Assembly (NCBI RefSeq): GCF_024462775.1
Contig: NZ_JANGCE010000021.1
Span: 1-64,000, forward strand
Source of the DNA: Butyricicoccus faecihominis
GTDB lineage: Bacteria > Bacillota > Clostridia > Oscillospirales > Butyricicoccaceae
Reading direction: 5' to 3'
DNA: 64,000 bases
The notes beneath the pieces were generated by a model, which did not search any database, was not told the DNA's origin, and was given only the letters and a program-made list of their open reading frames with translations. Position numbers and translations under genes: made by a program. Below, piece by piece: positions 18,746 through 27,211 of the stretch; position 1 is the stretch's first letter; each line of letters starts with the position of its first letter.

Positions 18746-18790
18746 AGAAGCTGTGTCGCTCGAAACAAGAATCGAGCGGCACAGCTTCTT
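18746..18790 (+). terminator. Terminator after the tnpV-like gene
   Basis: AAGAAGCTGTGTCGCTCGA pairs with the segment ending at 18790 with one mismatch and a seven-base loop. Confidence 0.75.
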
Positions 18791-19139
18791 AATTTAGATC
18801 GTGAATGCGATATCCAGTTCCATATACCCTTTCAATCCTCCTCTCTTAGTGTACAACTTATGTTAGGTATTTCATGGAGTAGGAGGGGAACCAATAGAAA
18901 TGTTTGAAATTGATTTTATCTATATACTTCCATATTCGTGCAAAAACATGGAGGACAATAGTTCTCTCCCGATATTCGTCTTAATAACCGTACCATTGCA
19001 TCATAGACAGTCTCTTTGGATTTGCAAGTTTATCCCACATTTATCAAATAATATATCTCCAATAAAATTTGATGGTCGATATCATGAATGTTACCTTTGT
19101 AAAAAGAAATCATTTGTTGAATAGCGTAACTTATTTTCA
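18791..19139. other. AT-rich gap without recognisable genes
   Basis: About 350 bases between the tnpV-like gene and the convergent histidine kinase. Short open frames exist, but none has a good ribosome site or protein-like composition. I see no repeats. Confidence 0.5.
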
Positions 19140-20663
19140 TCACTTTTTCATCCTACCTTCTTCCGCTTTTGGCTCTGGTGTTACTTTTTTCAGTTCAAAC
19201 CAGAAAATACTGCCTTGTCCAAGTTTACTATCTACACCGAAATCAGCTTCCAACATCAATAAAATTGATTTGGTAATGGCTAGTCCCAGCCCAGATTTGT
19301 TTATATCACTTCTCCGGTTTTTTGATGTGAAATATCTATCCCAAATATAGGGCAATTCCTCCTCTGGAATACCCGGCCCAAAATCACGAATTTCTACCCG
19401 GACACCAAGGCCAGCCTTCCGTAATGAAACATAAATTTTATTATTTCCAGAATGACTGACTGCGTTGTCAATTAGGTTATATAATACACGTTTAAGCAGT
19501 TTCTCGTTGCCGTTTACCCATTGTCTGGGTTCAAGCGAAATTTTGATTTCACAATCGCTTTGTTCACATAGGGGTATAAATTGTTCTGCAACGCACTGCA
19601 CAATAGAACTTAAGTCAAGGCTTTCAAATTCAACAGATAAATTACGTGACTGCATAGCTGAGTATTCTAATATGTCATTGACAAGTCCTGTCAGTCTATC
19701 AGCCTCTCTAATGATAATAGCTAAATCATCATCCCGCCTGCTTTCATCGTTCCATGAAATATCGCGAATCATTTCGGCATAGCCCTTTATCATGGTTAGC
19801 GGCGTCCGCAAGTCATGGGATACATTGGCCAGCAGTTCCCGCCGTGCGTTTTCCAATTGCTGCAAAGCAGCCGTAGTTTCTTCCAGTGTGGCCGATAGAT
19901 TATCAAGTTCCTGACAAAAGCCTCTCTCATAATCGCCCACAAATTCTCCTGTTACCATGCGTTTTGCTTGTGTTGAAATAGCAAATATCGGTCTGGAAAA
20001 TTGTCTGGATAAAAAATATGCAATTATAAACCCAATAACAAAAGATACGAATGTTACCCAAATAAGTTGTATGCGTAAAATACTGGTCGTCGCGCCAACC
20101 GCTCCAAGCTGCATACTAATATATAAAACGGCTTTCTCACTGCCAAATTGTACGGAATCCGGCAGCACCATTCCATAAACATAAGCCGTATTATTTTCTG
20201 TTGGAAATCCTATCGTTCCATCTTGGCTAGAGGATAACTGTTCTAAAAAATCAGAATAATTTTGTGGCAGATTACGATATGCCCCAATCTGCCAATTCAT
20301 AGGTTCATCGGAATTCCGATAAGGGTTGCCTCCGCTGTTGTTTTCAATATTCCAATTTTGATGTTTTTCGTAAACAGAACTGTGTTCGTCTGCACTATAT
20401 ATAACATTGCCATTCCAATCAGTCAGGAAGATCAGCAGGGAATATTCCAACGCATAATCTTCAATCAAGCTATCCAAAACATCGCTATCCTGCTGTTCGG
20501 CTATCTGTAAAGCGACCTGTTTTATATTGTGTATTGCCATGCTATTATAAAAACTTTGCAGGAATACAGTTTGCAGCAGCCATAAAGCCGCAAAAATAAT
20601 TGCTGCGAAGCCAACGAAATAAAGCCACAATTTTACACCAAAAGATTTACGATTCAGCTTCAA
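19140..20663 (-). CDS. Membrane sensor histidine kinase
   Basis: 507 residues. Membrane helix ~12-32, an extracellular sensor (~33-190), a second helix ~200-220, HAMP (~222-275), HisKA with the phospho-accepting His in LLANVSHDLRTPLTMIKGYAEM, and HATPase with N box (LIDNAVSHS), DFGPGIP and GLGLAI. It overlaps the upstream response-regulator gene by 17 bases and is its cognate sensor. The operon sits in the element beside a secreted protein and a MATE pump, suggesting envelope or drug sensing (inference). Confidence 0.95.
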   Translation of the reverse strand: MKLNRKSFGVKLWLYFVGFAAIIFAALWLLQTVFLQSFYNSMAIHNIKQVALQIAEQQDSDVLDSLIEDYALEYSLLIFLTDWNGNVIYSADEHSSVYEKHQNWNIENNSGGNPYRNSDEPMNWQIGAYRNLPQNYSDFLEQLSSSQDGTIGFPTENNTAYVYGMVLPDSVQFGSEKAVLYISMQLGAVGATTSILRIQLIWVTFVSFVIGFIIAYFLSRQFSRPIFAISTQAKRMVTGEFVGDYERGFCQELDNLSATLEETTAALQQLENARRELLANVSHDLRTPLTMIKGYAEMIRDISWNDESRRDDDLAIIIREADRLTGLVNDILEYSAMQSRNLSVEFESLDLSSIVQCVAEQFIPLCEQSDCEIKISLEPRQWVNGNEKLLKRVLYNLIDNAVSHSGNNKIYVSLRKAGLGVRVEIRDFGPGIPEEELPYIWDRYFTSKNRRSDINKSGLGLAITKSILLMLEADFGVDSKLGQGSIFWFELKKVTPEPKAEEGRMKK

Positions 20664-21321
20664 ATTTATATCCCACCCCTCGCAGCGTTACAATCCAACC
20701 TCTATAGGTCCCCAGCTTATTCCGCAATAGTTTAATCTGCCAGTCTACGGTACGATCATCGCCGTAGTATTCGTACCCCCATACAGCGTTCAAAATTTGA
20801 TTTCTGGAGAGCGCAATTCCTTTATTCTCAACAAAATACATTAATAAGTCGTATTCCTTGGCAGTTAGTTCCGTCTTTGTGCCGTCCACAAATACATTCC
20901 GTCCTAACGTGTCTATTCGTAAGCCTGCCAGCATGATTTCAGTTTGTGTTCGGTCTTGTGATTTGTGACGATTTACAATGACTTTTACCCGTGCCATTAA
21001 TTCTTTAGGAGAAAACGGCTTAACTACATAATCGTCCACACCCACTTCGAAACCAAGTAACTTGTCATACTCTGCACCGCGGGCTGACAGCATTAGTATG
21101 GGAATATCTTTTTCTTTGTGGATTTCTTTACAAGCAGTGAATCCGTCCATATCTGGCATCATGACATCCATAATAATGATATCAAAATGATTGTTATGGC
21201 AAAGTGTAATCGCCTCTAACCCATCAGAAGCTCCTATCGCTTCATAACCATCATGCTCTGCAAATCTTTTAATAAGCTGGTAAATATCAGGTTCATCATC
21301 TACAACAAGAATTTTTATCAT
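20647..21321 (-). CDS. OmpR/PhoB family response regulator
   Basis: 224 residues from the ATG at 21321 (AAAAGGAGG upstream; the in-frame Met 33 bases earlier has no site). Receiver domain with DDE, phosphorylated Asp in IIIMDVMMP, and KPFSPKEL; a C-terminal winged helix (RNQILNAVWGYEYYGDDRTVDWQIKLLRNKL) follows. It is activated by the overlapping histidine kinase. Likely targets are the secreted-protein gene at 21962 or the efflux genes nearby, but no repeated binding site could be fixed. Confidence 0.95.
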   Translation of the reverse strand: MIKILVVDDEPDIYQLIKRFAEHDGYEAIGASDGLEAITLCHNNHFDIIIMDVMMPDMDGFTACKEIHKEKDIPILMLSARGAEYDKLLGFEVGVDDYVVKPFSPKELMARVKVIVNRHKSQDRTQTEIMLAGLRIDTLGRNVFVDGTKTELTAKEYDLLMYFVENKGIALSRNQILNAVWGYEYYGDDRTVDWQIKLLRNKLGTYRGWIVTLRGVGYKFEAES

Positions 21322-21409
21322 CGCAGATACCTCCTTTTCTGTACTATTTAGCAAATATTATATCAGAAAATGGGCATCTTCTCAATTTGACAGAATTTGA
21401 TATGCGACA

Positions 21410-21443
21410 ACAGACCGGCGTGGCCAATGCTGCACCGGTCTGT
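21410..21443 (-). terminator. Hairpin after the secreted-protein gene
   Basis: ACAGACCGG and CCGGTCTGT arms around a 16-base loop, just past the stop at 21456 on the minus strand. Without a clear T-run, termination is only likely. Confidence 0.5.
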
Positions 21444-21455
21444 TATGCTTATTGG

Positions 21456-21962
21456 CTATCTGGAAAGATACCCGTTGATTGCATCAGTCTGTTCCTGTGT
21501 AATAACTCCGTTATTCAGAAGTTCGCTGACCGAATCGCCATCAAAACCGTCTGACTTGAAACTCTCATAAAAGGTATGAAGTTCTTCCGGTGTCATATCG
21601 GACTTGCTGGCATACTTGGCATGAAGATCAACATGCTTTTGGGCGGCGGCGGTCGTGATTTCATCCGCTGTTGACTGGTCGATAATGCCAGCCTTTACAA
21701 GTTCCTCGGCTTCTATATGCTGTGCCGTGCTGTAAGGGCCATCGCCACCGATTCCCTGTGCCTCAAAAAAGGCTTCCCGATCTGCGTCTGACGTAAAGCC
21801 TGCGGCTTCTTCAAACTGTGCATGTCGGCCGGCGTTGTTTTGCTGCCCAGTCAGATAGCCGTAGGAAGCAGTGGGTTCTGCGGCGAATGCCGTTGTACCG
21901 ACAGAAGCCGCGATGGTAAGTGCTGTTAATGCTACGGTTGCCATCCTAAGTTTTGTTTTCAT
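21456..21962 (-). CDS. Secreted helical protein of unknown function
   Basis: 168 residues with a clear signal peptide: basic MKTKLR, hydrophobic core, cleavage after TAFA at about residue 28. The mature part is acidic, without Cys, and has two similar units of the form 'LVKAGIIDQSTADEI' and 'LLNNGVITQEQTDAI', each preceded by a helical stretch. No enzyme motif is visible. It is transcribed towards the two-component genes' terminus side and lies just upstream of their promoter region on the same strand. It may be a ligand or modulator of the kinase; that is inference. Confidence 0.75.
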   Translation of the reverse strand: MKTKLRMATVALTALTIAASVGTTAFAAEPTASYGYLTGQQNNAGRHAQFEEAAGFTSDADREAFFEAQGIGGDGPYSTAQHIEAEELVKAGIIDQSTADEITTAAAQKHVDLHAKYASKSDMTPEELHTFYESFKSDGFDGDSVSELLNNGVITQEQTDAINGYLSR

Positions 21963-22079
21963 ATTCTTTACCTGCTTTCAAATTATTCTGCTCTTTGCAG
22001 TGTCTTTATTATGCACCCTGACATTGGAAATACTGTGGAATTCATTAGGAATCCATGTGGAATTATTGATTATGTATTC

Positions 22080-22658
22080 TTAAAATAGTTTTTGAAGAAT
22101 ATCAACACACTTTTCAATACCCAGTATCCCGCTATCCAGTGAAATATGATAGTTTTGTGCATAGCCCCACTTCATATCGGTATAAAACCGATAATATGCC
22201 GCACGGCGTTTGTCTTTTTCTTTCAACCGATGTTCAGGGGATTCCGCTCGTTCACCATAAATTTCGACAATACGCTTGGCGCGGTAGTTCATATTTGCAT
22301 GGATGAAAACTGTCAGGCAGTCTGCCGTTTCCCGCAAAATGTAATCCGCACAGCGTCCTACAATCACACAGGGACCCTTTTCGGCTAACTCCGAAATCAC
22401 TTTTTCCTGAACCTCCCATAAGTAGTCATCATTGGTCTTTCCAAAAGTACGCGGCGTAAGCGCAAACCCCATGACTGTCACTTTTGCGTCCTCGCTGGTA
22501 TCTTTTACATAGCTATCTGCAAAACCGCTTTCCTGTGCGATCTGATGAATCAACTCGCTGTCATAGCAGGGAATTCCCAACATGTCAGCCACTTCTTTTC
22601 CAATCGTGCGCCCACCGCTGCCGAATTCCCGGCTGATGGTAATGATTCTGTTTTTCAT
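22080..22658 (-). CDS. Cytidylate kinase-like family protein
   Basis: 192 residues. The N-terminal P-loop is altered: REFGSGGRTIGKEVADMLG, the hallmark of the cytidylate kinase-like (AAK6) group rather than true Cmk. Later features fit a nucleotide-kinase fold: CVIVGRCADYIL, VFIHANMNYRAKRI, and a basic lid region KEKDKRRAAYYRFYTDMKWG. The start overlaps the MATE stop (ATGA), so the two are co-translated. Substrate is unknown. Such genes recur beside clostridial MATE genes in my memory, but the reason is not established. Confidence 0.85.
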   Translation of the reverse strand: MKNRIITISREFGSGGRTIGKEVADMLGIPCYDSELIHQIAQESGFADSYVKDTSEDAKVTVMGFALTPRTFGKTNDDYLWEVQEKVISELAEKGPCVIVGRCADYILRETADCLTVFIHANMNYRAKRIVEIYGERAESPEHRLKEKDKRRAAYYRFYTDMKWGYAQNYHISLDSGILGIEKCVDILQKLF

Positions 22659-24058
22659 ATTATTTTTCCTCCATTCAGTTCTTTATAGATGCTGCGAATC
22701 AAAATTGCAGCCACAACAAATGTGAGTAAATCCGACAACGGCATGGAATACAATACACCATCCAATCCAAAGAAAAGTGGGAGCAGGAGTGCGAAGCCTA
22801 CGCCAAACACTACCTCGCGCACCATAGAGAGCAATGTGGATTCCAGCGCCTTGCCCATTGCCTGCAAATAGATAAAGCACGCTTTGTTGATACAAGCAAA
22901 AATCATCATGCAGAGATAAATACGAAAGGCTCTGACGGCAAAATCTGTGTAATATATACTTTCATTTGCAGCGCCGAAAATAGCAATTAACTGGTGGGGG
23001 AAAAATTCCACCATAGCCAGCGCAATAGCGCCCACCAATGCCTCCGCCGTCAAAAGTTTGGTGAACAATTCTTTCACACGCAGCTTGTGTCCGGCGCCCA
23101 TGTTAAATCCCACGATGGGAATGCAGCCTGCCGCCATACCTACCACGATAGAAATGACAATCTGAAAAAATTTCATGACGATGCCCACTACCGCCATTGG
23201 GATCTGTGCGTATTGCTCTTGCCCAAATACAATATCCAATACGCTGTATTTGCGAATCATATTATTGATAGCCGCCATAGCCGCTACAAGGCTGATCTGG
23301 GATAGAAAGCTGGTAATGCCAAGCACCAGCGTCCTGCCGCAAATGCTGCCGCACAGCCTGTAATCCTTTTTTTGCGGCCTGATAATTTTCATATTAAGCA
23401 GATACCACACAGCAAGAATAGCAGTAACGGCTTGCCCTAATACGGTGGCAATCGCTGCGCCCATCATGCCCCAGCGGAATGTAAAAATAAAAATGGGGTC
23501 AAGAATGATGTTTAAGACCGCCCCAGCCAGCGTAGAAATCATGGCGAATTTAGGGTTCCCATCCGCACGAATGATGGGATTCATGGCTTGGCCAAACATA
23601 TAAAAAGGAATTCCGATGGTGATATAAAAGAAGTATACCTGTGAATGATGAAAGGTGTCGGCATTCACTGTGCCACCGAACATGGCAATAATGCCGTCGG
23701 CAAAAACGAGATATAGGGCGGTCAGAATCAGGCTGATTGCAACAACCATAACAACTGCGTTGCCCACGCTTTTCTTCGCATTTGCAGTTTCGTTCTTGCC
23801 TAGCTGAATACTGACAAACGCACAGCAGCCATCGCCAATCATTACAGCGAGAGCCAAAGCGACAACCGTCAGCGGAAATACTACGGTATTTGCCGCATTG
23901 CCGTAGGAACCTAAATAAGCTGCGTTTGCAATGAATATCTGGTCAACGATGTTATAAAGCGCACCCACAAGCAGGGAGATAATGCAGGGAACCGCATATT
24001 TTTGCATTAGCTTGCCTATGGGTTCGCACCCTAAGAGCTGATTTGATTCTTTATCCAT
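22655..24058 (-). CDS. MATE family efflux transporter
   Basis: 467 residues from the ATG at 24058 (GGAGG nine bases before; a Met three codons earlier is too close to the site). Twelve membrane segments, with MATE signatures in both halves (PCIISLLVGALYNIVDQIFI; ITSFLSQISLVAAMAAINNM). It should export cationic compounds. It is the second operon member after the 79-residue gene and is coupled to the kinase-like gene by a four-base overlap. An attenuator-like hairpin (24087-24134) with a run of seven T residues ends about ten bases before its ribosome site, so expression may be controlled by read-through. Confidence 0.93.
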   Translation of the reverse strand: MDKESNQLLGCEPIGKLMQKYAVPCIISLLVGALYNIVDQIFIANAAYLGSYGNAANTVVFPLTVVALALAVMIGDGCCAFVSIQLGKNETANAKKSVGNAVVMVVAISLILTALYLVFADGIIAMFGGTVNADTFHHSQVYFFYITIGIPFYMFGQAMNPIIRADGNPKFAMISTLAGAVLNIILDPIFIFTFRWGMMGAAIATVLGQAVTAILAVWYLLNMKIIRPQKKDYRLCGSICGRTLVLGITSFLSQISLVAAMAAINNMIRKYSVLDIVFGQEQYAQIPMAVVGIVMKFFQIVISIVVGMAAGCIPIVGFNMGAGHKLRVKELFTKLLTAEALVGAIALAMVEFFPHQLIAIFGAANESIYYTDFAVRAFRIYLCMMIFACINKACFIYLQAMGKALESTLLSMVREVVFGVGFALLLPLFFGLDGVLYSMPLSDLLTFVVAAILIRSIYKELNGGKII

Positions 24059-24079
24059 TGGAATCATCCTCCTTTTACA

Positions 24080-24134
24080 AAAAAATAGCGTGTAAACCTG
24101 TGTTGGCTGGATTTACGCCGCAGGGCTACACGCT
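24080..24134 (-). promoter_or_regulatory. Attenuator-like hairpin before the MATE gene
   Basis: On the minus strand, AGCGTGTA (24134-24127) pairs with TACACGCT (24094-24087), with an inner CCTG/CAGG pairing and the loop CGTAAATCCAG, then T7 and the MATE ribosome site. The loop is shared with the hairpin at 24424-24469. Confidence 0.65.
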
Positions 24135-24152
24135 TGTCTTATATTTAATTTT

Positions 24153-24392
24153 TTACCCCAAATAATCACCGACCGGGCTGGAATTGTATTGCTTGATTAC
24201 TTTAACTATGATAGAACCATCCGACTGTTCTGTCTGCTCAACGATTTTATACTGGGTATGCTTGTGCTCCAAGGATTTCTGATACTGAGCAACTTCTTCT
24301 TTTACTTGTTGCATAGCATAGTCATGACCAACATCTTCCTTCAGCATAAAATGAAGTGTCTGACAAATGCAGGCGGCTTTTACCCGTTTCAT
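24153..24392 (-). CDS. Small protein of unknown function upstream of MATE
   Basis: 79 residues behind GGAGGGACAG. Composition is that of a folded small protein: a Cys pair in ACICQTLHF, a charged helix (KEEVAQYQKSLEHKH), and a beta pair (YKIVEQTEQSDGSIIVKVIKQY), ending in SSPVGDYLG. No membrane segment. It lies between two attenuator-like hairpins with a shared loop and is transcribed with the MATE pump. Function unknown. Confidence 0.75.
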   Translation of the reverse strand: MKRVKAACICQTLHFMLKEDVGHDYAMQQVKEEVAQYQKSLEHKHTQYKIVEQTEQSDGSIIVKVIKQYNSSPVGDYLG

Positions 24393-24423
24393 ACCACTGT
24401 CCCTCCATTCCTAAAAAATATAA

Positions 24424-24469
24424 AACGAGTGACACACGCAACTGGATTTACGCACGTGTGCCACTCGTT
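24424..24469 (-). promoter_or_regulatory. Attenuator-like hairpin before the 79-residue gene
   Basis: On the minus strand AACGAGTG-CACACG pairs with CGTGTG-CACTCGTT, a 14-bp stem with one mismatch. The loop contains CGTAAATCCAG and the stem is followed by TTTATATTTTTT, so it is terminator-like. It lies about 30 bases before the gene start. Confidence 0.65.
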
Positions 24470-24542
24470 ATGGATTTATTATACTGGATTTCATACAAAT
24501 TTGCAAAGGACATTTTTAACAAAAAGTATATTTACCTTTTAA

Positions 24543-24707
24543 TTTCGATGTCGCAGACAATATTTTCACGCCGCCGTCAAGGAGCGCCTGGAACACAGAA
24601 CTGAGATTGCAGGAATTTACGAGATTCATAAAATTTTTGATAGGGATATTGACAAACTTCTTGACTTGCCGTATCATATAACGGTGATATATAACGGCGT
24701 TATATGA
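24543..24707 (+). pseudogene. Possible C-terminal remnant of an unknown ORF
   Basis: A start-less open frame reads ...YFHAAVKERLEHRTEIAGIYEIHK then FDRDIDKLLDLPYHITVIYNGVI and stops at 24707. The amino-acid pattern looks like genuine protein, unlike the other two frames. No match recognised. It overlaps the tetR promoter, so it cannot be functional as it stands. Confidence 0.3.
24649..24706 (+). promoter_or_regulatory. tetR promoter with palindromic operators
   Basis: TTGACA (24649-24654), a 17-base spacer, and TATCAT (24672-24677). CATATAACG (24675-24683) and CGTTATATG (24698-24706) form an inverted pair, and ATATAACGGCGTTATAT (24689-24705) is a perfect 17-base palindrome. Both cover the -10 to +1 region, a layout expected of TetR autorepression. 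Confidence 0.7.
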
Positions 24708-24721
24708 AAGGAGATGATATA

Positions 24722-25339
24722 ATGAGCGAAGCGGACCAGACAACTCTACATCTAATTCTTTCAGCCGCCATGCAGGAATTTCTTGAAAAAGGTTTCAAAT
24801 CTGCGTCCTTGCGGAATATTGTTAAAACGGCGGGTGTGACAACGGGCGCGTTCTATGGCTACTATGACAGCAAGGAAGATTTATTTGAAGCACTGGCAGG
24901 TGAACATTACAGCTTTTTGTTGGATTGCTTTTGCAAGGCGCAAAGAGAATTTGCAGAAATTCCACCAGAGGAACAGCCAGACAATCTTACCACTACTTCC
25001 GGCGAGTGTATGTATGAAATGCTCTTGTACGCCTATGATCATTTGGATGAATTTAAGCTCATTCTTTGCTGTTCCGAGGGAACGCGCTTTTCAAAGTTGA
25101 TTGACGAAATGGTTGAAATAGAAACAAATGCAACACACGACTATTTCAAGGTGCTTGAAAGATTAGGTAGACCGGTTCCCTCGATTGATAAACGGTTAGA
25201 GCATATCTTGATTACAGGAATGTTCAACACTTTTTTTGAATTGATTATACATGAAATGCCGATTGAAGAAGCAAAGCATTATCTAAAAGAAATGAGAACT
25301 TTTTACACCGCCGGATGGATGAAAATTATGGGGCAATAA
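24722..25339 (+). CDS. TetR/AcrR family transcriptional regulator
   Basis: 205 residues from the ATG at 24722 (AAAGGAG upstream). N-terminal HTH ~10-55 (ILSAAMQEFLEKGFKSASLRNIVKTAGVTTGAFYGYYDSKEDLF), then a helical ligand-binding domain. It lies 96 bases before two ABC half-transporter genes on the same strand and behind its own palindromic promoter, so it probably represses this cassette until a ligand binds. Confidence 0.93.
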   Translation: MSEADQTTLHLILSAAMQEFLEKGFKSASLRNIVKTAGVTTGAFYGYYDSKEDLFEALAGEHYSFLLDCFCKAQREFAEIPPEEQPDNLTTTSGECMYEMLLYAYDHLDEFKLILCCSEGTRFSKLIDEMVEIETNATHDYFKVLERLGRPVPSIDKRLEHILITGMFNTFFELIIHEMPIEEAKHYLKEMRTFYTAGWMKIMGQ

Positions 25340-25360
25340 GCCCTATAATTTTTACACATG

Positions 25361-25378
25361 AGTTAGTTAATGCTAACT
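25361..25378. promoter_or_regulatory. Dyad AGTTAG-N6-CTAACT before the ABC genes
   Basis: A perfect six-base dyad with a six-base gap in the tetR-ABC space. It resembles the TTAG/CTAA half-sites of iron-dependent (DtxR/IdeR-like) repressors and differs from the ATATAAC palindrome before tetR. Which protein binds it is unknown. Confidence 0.4.
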
Positions 25379-25435
25379 ATCAAATTGGATATTTGCGGTT
25401 TATCATACACAAAAAATTAAGGAGGTTTTTTTTCA

Positions 25436-27211
25436 ATGAAAAAACAGTCTAACTTATCACGGTTAATGGGTTATGCCGGAGGGCATAAGATATTGACCTA
25501 TCTTTCATGGATACTGTCAGTCATGAGTGCGCTGTTGGCTCTTGTGCCATTTTGGTATATATGGCGTATCGTTCACGACATACTGGAAGTGTCCCCGGAC
25601 TTCTCACAGGCGGAGAATGTCACAGGATACGGCTGGTCTGCCGTATTGTTTGCGGTACTCTCTATTGTCATCTATATCGCAGGTCTGATGTGTTCCCACA
25701 TAAGCGCGTTTCGAGTTGCCGCCAATATCCGAAAAACGCTTATGCGTCATATTACAGCCCTGCCTCTTGGAGTGACAGAAAAGTATGGAAGCGGGAAGCT
25801 GCGGCGCATCGTCAACAGTTCCAGCGCTGCTACGGAAACGTATCTTGCACACAGACTGCCCGACAAAGCGGGGGCGATTGCAACGCCCATTGGACTGCTC
25901 GTTTTACTGCTTGCGTTTGATTGGCGGTTAGGGCTTTTGAGCCTTGTTCCCGTTGTGCTAGGTTTTCTCATTATGATGAAAATGACCGGAAAAGACATGG
26001 CGCAGAGAATGGAACAGTACCAAAACTCACTTTCTGATATGTCAAATGAAGCTGTTGAGTATGTAAGGGGTGTACCCGTAGTAAAGACTTTCGGGCAGAC
26101 AATCTTTTCTTTCAAACGCTTCAAAGACGCAATCGACAATTACGAAAAATGGGTGATTACATACACAAAGGGACTGCGTCTGCCCATGATGTTTTATACG
26201 ACTGCAATCAATGGTGTGTTCGCGTTTTTGATTGCCGGGGGGATTCTTTTTACAAGGAGCGGCGTAACGAATGAATTGCTGCTGAACCTTATCTTCTACA
26301 TTGTGATTACTCCTGTCATTGGTACGACACTCACAAAAATTATGTTTATGACTGAGGATGCAATGATTGTAGATGACGCATTGAACAGGATCGATGAGGT
26401 GCTGAATGAAAAACCGTTATCTGAAAGTCAAGTGAACAATGTGCCGAATGACAATGGGATCACCTTGGAACACATCAGTTACAGTTATGACGATAAGAAA
26501 AACGCATTAAATGATGTGTCATTACGGATCGAACCGGGGCAGGTGATAGCGCTGGTAGGCGCGTCCGGCGGCGGCAAAACAACCCTTGCGAATATTGTGA
26601 CAAGATTTTTTGATCCGCAAAAAGGACGCATACTGATCGGCAACATCGACTTACGCGACATTCCGAAAGAAACATTGATGAATAAGGTATCTTTTGTATT
26701 TCAAAATAGCCGCCTTATCAAAGCATCTATTTTGGAAAACGTGCGTATGGCAAAACCGAATGCCACACGCGAAGAAATCGCCCATGCTCTGGAAGCTGCA
26801 CAATGCTTGGATATTATTGAAAAATTACCGAATGGCATGGATACGGTTGTCGGCACAAGCGGCGTGTACCTGTCCGGCGGCGAACAGCAAAGAATAGCGA
26901 TTGCCCGCGCGATTTTGAAAAATGCGCCTATCTTAATTCTTGATGAAGCGACAGCGTTTGCCGACCCCGACAATGAGGTACGCATACAACAGGCTTTATC
27001 CGCTCTCTCAAAGGGAAAAACGGTTATTATGATTGCACACAGGCTGTCGTCAATCATAGACGCGGATTGCATTTATGTACTGCAAGACGGTAAGATTGTC
27101 GAAAGCGGCACACATGGCAAGTTGATAGAGAAAAACGGAATATTTACAAAAATGTGGAGGAATTATTCCGAAGCGGCAGAATGGAAAATTGCAAAGGGGG
27201 TAAACGCATGA
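25436..27211 (+). CDS. ABC half-transporter (membrane plus ATPase), first subunit
   Basis: 591 residues. Type IV exporter fold: about six membrane segments in residues 15-310, then an ATPase with Walker A GASGGGKTT, signature LSGGEQQR, Walker B ILILDEATAFAD and the switch His in IAHRLSS. The ATAFAD variant keeps the Glu. It overlaps the next gene by four bases (ATGA), so the pair should form a heterodimer. Family relatives export drugs or peptides, while the YbtP/IrtA subgroup takes up siderophores; sequence alone does not separate these. Good AAGGAGG site. Confidence 0.93.
   Translation: MKKQSNLSRLMGYAGGHKILTYLSWILSVMSALLALVPFWYIWRIVHDILEVSPDFSQAENVTGYGWSAVLFAVLSIVIYIAGLMCSHISAFRVAANIRKTLMRHITALPLGVTEKYGSGKLRRIVNSSSAATETYLAHRLPDKAGAIATPIGLLVLLLAFDWRLGLLSLVPVVLGFLIMMKMTGKDMAQRMEQYQNSLSDMSNEAVEYVRGVPVVKTFGQTIFSFKRFKDAIDNYEKWVITYTKGLRLPMMFYTTAINGVFAFLIAGGILFTRSGVTNELLLNLIFYIVITPVIGTTLTKIMFMTEDAMIVDDALNRIDEVLNEKPLSESQVNNVPNDNGITLEHISYSYDDKKNALNDVSLRIEPGQVIALVGASGGGKTTLANIVTRFFDPQKGRILIGNIDLRDIPKETLMNKVSFVFQNSRLIKASILENVRMAKPNATREEIAHALEAAQCLDIIEKLPNGMDTVVGTSGVYLSGGEQQRIAIARAILKNAPILILDEATAFADPDNEVRIQQALSALSKGKTVIMIAHRLSSIIDADCIYVLQDGKIVESGTHGKLIEKNGIFTKMWRNYSEAAEWKIAKGVNA

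Noticed and set aside
18900-19124. A 74-residue open frame in the element's left gap
   Set aside because: No ribosome site and a composition expected of AT-rich non-coding DNA.
27154-27207. Longer start for the second ABC half-transporter
   Set aside because: It lies wholly within the first gene without a ribosome site; the ATGA overlap start at 27208 fits better.
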